Both the position numbers and the translations under genes were made by a program. The notes under the pieces are model-generated. The model made no database searches. It had not been told where the DNA came from and saw only the letters and a program-made list of their open reading frames with translations. A DNA stretch of 6,003 bases, taken from contig JAEZBA010000509.1 in NCBI GenBank assembly GCA_023430245.1, forward strand, positions 1-6,003. Direction: 5' to 3'. This document shows, in pieces, positions 1 through 5,136 of the stretch. Source of the stretch: Pseudomonadota bacterium (GTDB lineage Bacteria; Pseudomonadota; Alphaproteobacteria; Rhizobiales; Xanthobacteraceae). Each line of letters opens with the position of its first letter. Position 1 is the stretch's first letter.

Positions 1-496
1 GTAACGATGTCAGCGCCACGACCGTCATACACAAATGTGTCGTTGCCGGCGCCGCCGATAAAGTTGACATCGTTCGTGGCAAGCAGATTGAGAAGCGTCG
101 CGATGTTGCCGGCAATCGCCTCTGAAAGGATCGTGTTCGCCGAATTACCGGAGGTGAGCCCGGAGATTTGCAGATCCAGCCGCGATAGCTGGAACGATCC
201 GGAATTGTTCGCGACGCCGTAACCGAATGAGACCGCACCGACAGAGCCACTGACGATATGGGTGGCAAACTCATAGGAGAAGCCCCCGGTCGAATCGAAG
301 ACCATGGCTTTCCTGTTTACATTCGGGATCAGGTTGGGTTGCTCGGTGGCAGCATACTGATCGCCCGAATACAGGCTGCCGGAGAAATATCCGAAGCCAC
401 TCGGCGCGAAAGCCGCGTCGAAGTCGGCAAGATAGGCTGTTACATTGATGCCGCTGCGATGCCGCTGCTATTACCGACGGTAACCGTAATTGCCAT
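1..496 (-). pseudogene. HasA-like hemophore domain / RTX calcium-binding protein, frameshifted by an 11-bp duplication, 3' end outside window
   Basis: Translation from ATG 496-494 gives MAITVTVGNSSGI, then enters a duplicated 11-bp unit and stops at TAA 442-440 after 18 codons. The frame open from 467 to position 1 carries the rest. Deleting one copy joins the two into one protein of at least 161 residues. Its residues 14-48 read NVTAYLADFDAAF...FSGSLYSGDQYA, close to HasA (xxDYLxxWxxxFG...FYGGSLSGSQYA). Residues 68-76 (GFSYEFATH) match the HasA segment carrying the heme-ligand Tyr75 and its partner His83, so Tyr71 and His76 are the candidates. Residues 97-136 also follow HasA (LDLQISGL, GNIATLLNLL). 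The HasA loop bearing heme-ligand His32 is about 10 residues shorter and has no His. Residues 143-150 (IGGAGNDT) are an RTX nonapeptide-type repeat. No Sec signal peptide is seen, which fits type I secretion. Heme binding and secretion are inferred from family knowledge. The domain call rests on remembered HasA sequences, not a search; a generic RTX exoprotein is the alternative. Confidence 0.75.
447..468. repeat. Perfect 11-bp tandem duplication (GATGCCGCTGC x2) causing the frameshift
   Basis: The plus strand reads GATGCCGCTGC at 447-457 and again at 458-468; the coding strand is GCAGCGGCATC twice. Flanking bases do not extend the match. The unit is not a multiple of three, so the extra copy shifts the frame of the HasA-like gene exactly here: the upstream frame dies at 442-440, and the downstream frame is closed by TAA TAG at 473-468 just before the repeat. 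With one copy the reading is VGNSSGINVTAYLADF without interruption. Confidence 0.95.
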
Positions 497-503
497 AGCC
501 AAG

Positions 504-509
504 CCTCCC
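504..509 (-). promoter_or_regulatory. Ribosome binding site of the HasA-like gene
   Basis: GGGAGG on the minus strand lies 7 bases before ATG 496-494. This is a near-ideal Shine-Dalgarno site and is the main reason to accept this start, although the ORF behind it is only 18 codons long in the sequence as given. The translated start MAITVTVGNSSG also resembles the N-terminus expected of a HasA-type protein. Confidence 0.75.
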
Positions 510-661
510 GCGATGAATGACCCGCTTGGCTGGCTTGATTGGCTTGCTAGCGTCGATGTGCAGATGTCTCTGCAGAGCTTCGGTGTCCCTACACGTCGGC
601 GCGCGTACTCGGCAATCTATTTCTCTTGTTTGGATTTATTCTTAATCTCAAGTCCGTTGCA

Positions 662-686
662 GCACGCACTCAGTTTCGGTGCGTGC
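662..686 (-). repeat. 8-bp inverted repeat in the upstream region of the HasA-like gene
   Basis: GCACGCAC (662-669) and GTGCGTGC (679-686) are perfect inverted copies around a 9-base loop, about 165 bases upstream of ATG 496. On the minus strand no T-run follows, so it is not a typical intrinsic terminator. It borders the AT-richer patch. It could be an RNA hairpin in a long leader or a protein-binding site; it does not match the Fur, Irr or RirA motifs as I know them. Confidence 0.4.
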
Positions 687-1128
687 GGTGTCACTGCGCG
701 GCCGGCACGCCGCAAACGATCGACCGCGCGTGAATGTCGATGTGGTGGTTTGACTGCCGTGTGTCACAAAAGAGCTCCTGAGCTCATGCAACCGGCCAAT
801 TTTGTTCGCGTCATGCACGACCGTATGTCACGAACCTTGCTCGCGTCATCAGGAACATCAGCAATATGGTGACGTGTCCGGCCGAAGAGTGAGGCGCGCA
901 TCCAGAGGAGGCAGCATCGTCCGCCGCGCTTCGCAACTCGCGCACCATCACCGCATGGGCCACCTGCCCATAATGTTTGCGATCACGTCACGCTTTCGCC
1001 GTCACGCGACACGAACGCGGTTAGCGGGCCTGAAGCGGCATGCTCGTAACCCAACGACACCTGTACGGTGTGGGGTCGTCACTCATGTCCCGGCTGCGGT
1101 GGCGCGTGAAGGCGATCTCTTACCAGTG

Positions 1129-1143
1129 TGTCCGGGCCGGACA
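1129..1143 (-). other. Palindrome just downstream of tRNA-Thr, possible 3' processing or termination hairpin
   Basis: TGTCCGGGCCGGACA is a perfect palindrome around one central base and begins 11 bases after the encoded CCA end of the tRNA. In RNA it would form a GC-rich stem of about 6 bp with a 3-base loop. The bases after it on the minus strand (CACTGG) are not T-rich, so a standard Rho-independent terminator is not supported. A barrier that helps define the 3' end before RNase trimming is possible. Confidence 0.3.
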
Positions 1144-1153
1144 ATGAAGCAAC

Positions 1154-1228
1154 TGGTGCCGGCGGAGGGATTTGAACCCCCGACCACCCGCTTACGAAGC
1201 GGATGCTCTACCACTGAGCTACGCCGGC
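1154..1228 (-). tRNA. tRNA-Thr, anticodon CGT, with encoded CCA
   Basis: The minus strand folds as a full cloverleaf of 75 nt. It has a 7-bp acceptor stem (GCCGGCG with CGCCGGC), a D arm GCTC/GAGC, and an anticodon stem TCCGC/GCGGG closing the loop TTCGTAA. The T arm is GGGGG/CCCTC with loop TTCAAAT, followed by discriminator A and a genomically encoded CCA at 1156-1154. Anticodon 5'-CGT-3' reads the threonine codon ACG, which is common in GC-rich genomes. The gene sits 70 bases downstream of hemY on the same strand and its 3' end points toward the HasA-like gene. Confidence 0.97.
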
Positions 1229-1252
1229 TCACTGCAATGCGGTAAGGCGCTC

Positions 1253-1281
1253 CTGATAGCCGCCTGACCCTCACTTTTCAA
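1253..1281 (-). promoter_or_regulatory. Putative sigma-70 promoter of tRNA-Thr
   Basis: On the minus strand TTGAAA (1281-1276, 5 of 6 to TTGACA) is separated by exactly 17 bases from TATCAG (1258-1253, 4 of 6 to TATAAT). The -10 element ends 24 bases before the mature tRNA 5' end, leaving a leader of about 17 bases for RNase P removal. The promoter fits in the short gap after the hemY stop. There is no obvious hemY terminator in that gap, so read-through from the heme cluster may also reach the tRNA. Confidence 0.5.
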
Positions 1282-1298
1282 GGCGCAGTCCCGCCGGA

Positions 1299-2909
1299 TC
1301 AGAAAAAGAACAGCCGCTTCCAGCCGGGCGAACTGGACGTCGAGTCCGGCTGCGGCTCGCGTTCCTGGTCCGGATCGGGCCCTGGGTCGTCCGGAACATG
1401 CGCTATCGGCACCACCGTTTCGGGCACCTCACGCGCTCCGGCAGCACGGCGGCCGGCGATTGAGGGCATCGCAGCGGGTGTCGCCGGACCCGGAGCCGGC
1501 GTTACCGCAGCAGCAGGCGCCGAGCCGGACGGCGGCGGGACCGGAATCGGCGCAGCCGACTTTGCCTCGATGACCGGACGCGCCGGTTCTGGTTCCGCCA
1601 CAACCTCATCGGCAGCGGGCGCCGACGCGATGGCGGCAACCGGCGCCTTCCATTCGAAGGCATCGATGCGGCCCGACACCGGCGACATCGGCATCCATTG
1701 CTCGGACACAAATCCATCCGCCGTCCAGGCCGGATCGCGTGCGGCATAGACCGCCCGCGCGGTCCATTCGCGCGACCGCCCTTCATCGGCGAACTCAGCC
1801 TGTTCGAGATCGGCCATCAGCAGCGCCACGCGTTGCGTGGGCTGCGCGAGGAAGCCGGACAGGGCATTGCGCGCCTCGCGGAATTCACGCGCATCGATTG
1901 CCGCGCGTGCAAGCGCCAGCGCGCTCTCGACGTGATTGGGCGCAAGTCCGGCAAGCCTTCGCACCCGGGTGAGCCGGTCGCGGGCTGAATCGCCAAAGCG
2001 CAGATAGGCGTATGTCTCGGCGAGATCGGGATGCGGCGTAACCTCCCACGCCCGCTCGATCATGCGGCTTGCCTTGCGCAGGTCTCCGGCTTCCGCGAGA
2101 TAACGCGCGGCGAGCGCCACCGCGGGCACCAGATCGGGCGCAAGCTTCACCGCTTCGTAGACCAGCGGCTGCGAGGTCTCGCGTTCGCTGTCCTGCAGCG
2201 AGAGCGCGCGTGCGGTGAGCAGCACCGCGCGCTGACGGCGGTAGTTCGCCCGCTCAAGCGCGCCGGCCGCACGGTTTTTCTCCAGCATGTCGAGCGCACC
2301 GGCGAAGTCGCCGCGCGCGCAACTGATCTGTAATACCGCGTCGCCGGCCCACTTCAACGCCGGCGCGATCTTCGCGGCCTCCTCGGCATAGGCGCTCGCG
2401 CCTGCGAGATCGTCGCGACGCTGCGCCTCGATGAACAGACCGCGTAGGCCGAGCAGCTTGGTGCGTTCATCGCCGGCCATGCGGCGGAACGAATTTTCCG
2501 CAGCCGTGCGGTCGCCGGCCAGTTGTGCGGCCTGCGCCGTCAGCAGCAGCGCCAGCGGATCGCCGGGCGCAATCTTCCGCACCTCATCAGCATAGCGCTG
2601 GGCCGCGCGTGCATCGCCGGCACCGACCGCGATCAATCCGCGCATGATCGCACGCTGTCCACGCATCTCGCGCCGATTGCGAAGCGCAGCCGACATCCGC
2701 GCCGGCGAACGCCACAATCCGCGCAGGATCGACCACAGCAGCAGACAGGCCGCGACCACCGCGAGGAGTGCGGCCATCAGCACCATCAGCGAGGTCTCGA
2801 TCCGCCAGCCGAGCCAGGTGATGGAAACATCGCCCGGACGGTCGGCAAACCACGTCACACCAAGCGCGATCAGTCCGACGACAACAAAAAACAGCGCAAC
2901 CCGAATCAT
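1299..2909 (-). CDS. hemY: HemY-family inner-membrane TPR protein
   Basis: This 536-residue protein has two N-terminal membrane segments (about residues 4-21 and 41-62) joined by a short loop with the HemY_N-like pattern DRPGDVSITWLGW. A long Ala-rich helical region follows to about residue 400 with TPR-like helix pairs (for example DPLALLLTAQAAQLAGDRTA), then the alphaproteobacterial signature DPAWTADG...EQWMPMSPVSGRIDAFEWK. Residues 428-536 are a disordered Pro/Ala-rich tail ending in GWKRLFFF. Members such as the E. coli protein are near 400 residues, so the tail accounts for most of the excess. The molecular role is not settled: the family accompanies hemC/hemD and is thought to assist or organise tetrapyrrole synthesis at the membrane. 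It is unrelated to Bacillus HemY, a protoporphyrinogen oxidase. Start ATG 2909 lies 13 bases after the upstream stop with GAGGCGG before it, suggesting an operon. Confidence 0.9.
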   Translation of the reverse strand: MIRVALFFVVVGLIALGVTWFADRPGDVSITWLGWRIETSLMVLMAALLAVVAACLLLWSILRGLWRSPARMSAALRNRREMRGQRAIMRGLIAVGAGDARAAQRYADEVRKIAPGDPLALLLTAQAAQLAGDRTAAENSFRRMAGDERTKLLGLRGLFIEAQRRDDLAGASAYAEEAAKIAPALKWAGDAVLQISCARGDFAGALDMLEKNRAAGALERANYRRQRAVLLTARALSLQDSERETSQPLVYEAVKLAPDLVPAVALAARYLAEAGDLRKASRMIERAWEVTPHPDLAETYAYLRFGDSARDRLTRVRRLAGLAPNHVESALALARAAIDAREFREARNALSGFLAQPTQRVALLMADLEQAEFADEGRSREWTARAVYAARDPAWTADGFVSEQWMPMSPVSGRIDAFEWKAPVAAIASAPAADEVVAEPEPARPVIEAKSAAPIPVPPPSGSAPAAAVTPAPGPATPAAMPSIAGRRAAGAREVPETVVPIAHVPDDPGPDPDQEREPQPDSTSSSPGWKRLFFF

Positions 2910-2922
2910 CGCAGTGTCCGCC

Positions 2923-4320
2923 TCACGATCCGGGCTTCACAAGCGCGCTCAGCGCGGTCTGTGAGATATTGCGCGCGGCCGCAATCGCCGCATTGCGTGC
3001 TTCCGCCTTTTCGATCCAGCCTGCAGCGGGCGCGCGGGCGTCCGGCGGAAGCTTCGCTAGTTCGGCCAGCGCGCCGCGAATATCGGAACTGCCGGCACGA
3101 CCCTCGATTCGAGCCCTGACGCTGGCCGGGTCGTCTCCCGCCACCTCGCCCGCCGGCCGGATTCTTACGATCTTCTCGGCGTTCGCTTGCAGCCGCTCAA
3201 GGAATGAGCCTGTTTGCGGTTCGTCCTTGCGCGCGATTTTCCAGATCGCCGGCATCAGGCCGGCGAGTTCGCGGCCGAGCGCACTCGCGCTCGGTTCACC
3301 GGACGCCGCGAATGGCTCCAGCGGCGCGAAGGCGGCCGCATCCCCGGACAGCGACTTCACCGCGGCAAGCTCCGCGGTAAACGGAAGGCCGCTGGCGACG
3401 GCATCGCGCAACGCAATCGCCGCGATCGCGAAGCGGCCTTTGGCATCATCCGCGGTCAGCCGGCGCGCGAGTTCGGCCTGGCTGTCCCGCGCAGATTGTT
3501 CGAGGCTTGCAATCCGCGTGTTGAGTGCATCGAGATCGGCGCGCGCTTCCGGCGACGGGCCTTGCGATTTCTGCGCCGCTTCGGCGGCGGACACCGCACT
3601 GGATGCACGCTCGCGCGCTTCATTCGCCAACGCCGCGATGTCGTCGCTGCGCTTTTCGCGCGATGCGGTCATGTCGGCGAGGGTCTTAACGGCGGCTTCG
3701 GCGGCTGCGATGCGCGCAACGAGTTGCTGATCACCGGCGCGTGGCGCGTTGAGCTGCGCTTCGAGTTTGGCCAGCCGCGCCTGCAATTGCGAATCTTCTT
3801 TCGGCGGCGCTCCGAGCTGCGCTTCCAGCTTGTCGATACGCGCCTGCAGTTCGGGCGGCAGCGTCGCAATCGCGCCCGTTTGTGTCGAGCGGCTTGACAG
3901 CCATTGGCCGGCCCCGATGCCGATCGCGAAAAATATGACGGCAGCCGCGAGAGCGATCCCGATGACCGGCCAGGGCAGGCCTTTCGAGGACCGGGCCTCC
4001 GCCGCGCGGTGATCGCCGGGCGGCGGGACGGTATTGGTAGCTCGGCCGGCGTTTTCCGGCGCGGCCTTCGCGGTTTCGGCAGCGCGCGGGGGCGGGGGCG
4101 CGGTGGCCGGCTCCGCCGCCTGCTTGACCGGCTCGGGTTTGGTCACCGGTTCGGTCTTGATCTCAGGTTTGAGCTCGGGCTTCGTCTCAGCCCGGGTCTC
4201 GGGTTTCGCCGCCGGTTCCGGCTTAATTTCGGTCGCCGTCAGGTCGATGGTATTTGGCCGCTTCTGGGGCTGCGCGCCCGCACCGGCCGGCTTTTTCGGA
4301 TCGTTCTTTTCATTGGCCAT
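2923..4320 (-). CDS. Mic60/mitofilin-like membrane coiled-coil protein (COG4223 type)
   Basis: The 465-residue product has a disordered N-terminus (about 1-112) rich in Lys, Pro and Glu with repeated KPE/KTE units. One membrane span follows (about 117-138), then a long coiled coil (about 155-290) that opens with three 21-residue repeats, and a helical C-terminal domain (about 295-460) with the mitofilin-like FAIAAIALRDAVASGLPF segment. This is the layout of alphaproteobacterial Mic60, whose mitochondrial relative shapes crista junctions. Bacterial versions sit in the inner membrane with the coiled coil in the periplasm and have been linked to intracytoplasmic membranes and outer-membrane contacts. 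Position between hemD and hemY is typical for the group. I chose ATG 4320-4318 over an in-frame ATG 12 codons upstream because AGGAGA lies 6 bases before it and the extra residues (MRFSSSRRRRPR) look like leader translation. Family assignment is strong; function here is inferred. Confidence 0.85.
   Translation of the reverse strand: MANEKNDPKKPAGAGAQPQKRPNTIDLTATEIKPEPAAKPETRAETKPELKPEIKTEPVTKPEPVKQAAEPATAPPPPRAAETAKAAPENAGRATNTVPPPGDHRAAEARSSKGLPWPVIGIALAAAVIFFAIGIGAGQWLSSRSTQTGAIATLPPELQARIDKLEAQLGAPPKEDSQLQARLAKLEAQLNAPRAGDQQLVARIAAAEAAVKTLADMTASREKRSDDIAALANEARERASSAVSAAEAAQKSQGPSPEARADLDALNTRIASLEQSARDSQAELARRLTADDAKGRFAIAAIALRDAVASGLPFTAELAAVKSLSGDAAAFAPLEPFAASGEPSASALGRELAGLMPAIWKIARKDEPQTGSFLERLQANAEKIVRIRPAGEVAGDDPASVRARIEGRAGSSDIRGALAELAKLPPDARAPAAGWIEKAEARNAAIAAARNISQTALSALVKPGS
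3661..3849 (-). repeat. Three 63-bp in-frame repeats encoding 21-residue coiled-coil units
   Basis: Residues 158-178 (LQARIDKLEAQL...), 179-199 (LQARLAKLEAQL...) and 200-220 (LVARIAAAEAAV...) of the Mic60-like protein are tandem copies. The first two are also alike in DNA: GAGCTGCGCTTC occurs at plus-strand 3751 and 3814, 63 bases apart. Twenty-one residues is exactly three heptads, so copy number can change without breaking the coiled-coil register. The third unit is clearly more diverged. Confidence 0.8.
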
Positions 4321-4326
4321 GCGCGG

Positions 4327-4332
4327 TCTCCT
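4327..4332 (-). promoter_or_regulatory. Ribosome binding site fixing the start of the Mic60-like gene
   Basis: AGGAGA on the minus strand is 6 bases before ATG 4320-4318. The alternative in-frame ATG at 4356-4354 has no comparable site at the right distance. Confidence 0.75.
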
Positions 4333-4344
4333 GCGACGAGACGA

Positions 4345-4377
4345 CGAGAACCGCAACCGGGGTCCCGTGGTTTCTCG
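4345..4377 (-). other. Hairpin in the hemD to Mic60-like intergenic region
   Basis: In the 90-base gap after hemD, CGAGAAACC (minus strand, 4377-4369) pairs with GGTTCTCG (4352-4345) with one bulged A, around a 16-base GC-rich interior. No T-run follows, so it should not end transcription by itself. It may be an mRNA processing or stability element between the enzyme pair and the membrane-protein pair. A promoter in this gap is possible but the best -35/-10 match (TTGCCG, 17 bases, TATCGA) is poor. Confidence 0.3.
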
Positions 4378-4410
4378 ATACTAAGGATAAGGCATTGCGG
4401 CAACTTGACC

Positions 4411-5136
4411 TTAGGACGCGGAGACCAGCGCCAGCATCGCCGATTCATCCATTTTTTGCGCAACAAGAATGGATTTGGCGTTAATCGCAGCCAGCGGTTC
4501 CGATGCACGCGCCGACAGGCAGAAATGCGTCAGGCGCGCGCCGGCCGCTTCGGCGCCGGCGGCCCGGACACAATCGACAAAAATAGCGGTGCTGCGGCGC
4601 GAGTAATGCAGCACACCGTCGAACTCACCCGCTTTCAGGGCAGCGGCCACGTCAGGCGCGAAACTCGCGGCGGCCCTGGCGCGGTAAACCACCACCAGAT
4701 CGAGCCGCACGCCGTAGGGCACCAGTTCGGCGGCCATGTCGCGCGCCCGATCGTTGCCGGCAAGATAAAGAAGTGGCTCGCTGTCGCCGCCCTGCCGCTC
4801 CCCGATCAGCCGGGCCAGGTCGCCGCCATCGCCACCGGCGGAATAGACATTGGCGAAGCCGGCCAGCCGGGCCGCAGCCGCGGTCTGCGGACCGACCGCA
4901 AAGCAATCGAGCGCCACGACGCGCTCGCGATCCGGATGCTTCGCAATCGCGCGCGCGGCATTCCCGCTCGTCAGCAGCACCGCAGCATACGGGCCGGGAC
5001 CGATTGCGGCGTCGGGAATGGTTTCGATCTCCAGCACCGGCGCAAAGACCGGCTCATGCCCCATCGCGCGCAGCGCCGCCGCGGTGCGCTCCGCCTCAAA
5101 CCGGGGCCGCGTCAGCAACAGGCGCACGTCCGTCAT
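4411..5136 (-). CDS. hemD: Uroporphyrinogen-III synthase
   Basis: This 241-residue protein is of normal size for HemD, which closes and inverts ring D of hydroxymethylbilane to give uroporphyrinogen III in the cytoplasm. Visible family features are the N-terminal LLLTRPRFEAERTAAAL, the LLTSGNAARA strand-turn near residues 54-63, AVGPQTAAAARLAG (80-93), LYLAGNDRARDMAAEL (123-138), VVVYRA (148-153), and the second-domain HYSRRSTAIF (177-186) equivalent to the usual TSP/S-A turn. HemD proteins diverge strongly, so position next to hemC supports the call. ATG 5136-5134 overlaps the hemC stop as ATGA, indicating translational coupling. A longer in-frame start inside hemC (near 5331) is rejected because its first 65 residues are an out-of-frame reading of hemC. 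Confidence 0.95.
   Translation of the reverse strand: MTDVRLLLTRPRFEAERTAAALRAMGHEPVFAPVLEIETIPDAAIGPGPYAAVLLTSGNAARAIAKHPDRERVVALDCFAVGPQTAAAARLAGFANVYSAGGDGGDLARLIGERQGGDSEPLLYLAGNDRARDMAAELVPYGVRLDLVVVYRARAAASFAPDVAAALKAGEFDGVLHYSRRSTAIFVDCVRAAGAEAAGARLTHFCLSARASEPLAAINAKSILVAQKMDESAMLALVSAS

Larger units (their letters stand above)
510..1153. other. Gene-free stretch between tRNA-Thr and the HasA-like gene
   Basis: No reading frame here, on either strand, has a recognisable product or a convincing ribosome binding site. The long plus-strand frames are antisense to the HasA-like gene or read through the tRNA complement. The stretch holds an AT-richer patch at about 615-650, which could contain the promoter of the HasA-like gene although I find no clear -35/-10 pair. 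It also holds an 8-bp inverted repeat at 662-686, a GAGCTC-CT-GAGCTC symmetry at 772-785 that would be followed by TTTT on the minus strand (weak terminator-like), and a short direct repeat CGTCACGC at 986-993 and 1000-1007. No transposase, integrase or CRISPR-like repeat is seen. Confidence 0.6.

Noticed and set aside
526..550. Repeated TTGGC/GGCTTG words near the HasA-like leader
   Set aside because: Short imperfect words with irregular spacing; no array or clear regulatory logic, and not CRISPR-like.
568..577. CTCTGCAGAG palindrome
   Set aside because: A 10-bp palindrome with no partner site or promoter relation; likely chance.
772..785. GAGCTC-CT-GAGCTC as an intrinsic terminator on the minus strand
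   Set aside because: The usable stem is only about 5 bp and the T-run is 4 bases; too weak to annotate as a terminator.
258..872. Plus-strand ORF of 204 codons
   Set aside because: It is antisense to the HasA-like gene and then crosses intergenic DNA; no recognisable domain or good start site.
802..1245. Plus-strand ORF of 147 codons
   Set aside because: Its C-terminal part (GFEPPTTRLRSGCSTTEL) is the well-known false translation of a tRNA complement, and the rest lacks coding character.
1083..1274. Minus-strand ORF of 63 codons
   Set aside because: It reads through the tRNA itself (SSVVEHPLRKRVVGGSNPSA), a common annotation artefact.
4321..4356. Upstream start for the Mic60-like gene
   Set aside because: The 12 extra residues are Arg/Ser-rich, and the AGGAGA site lies within this stretch, pointing to ATG 4320.
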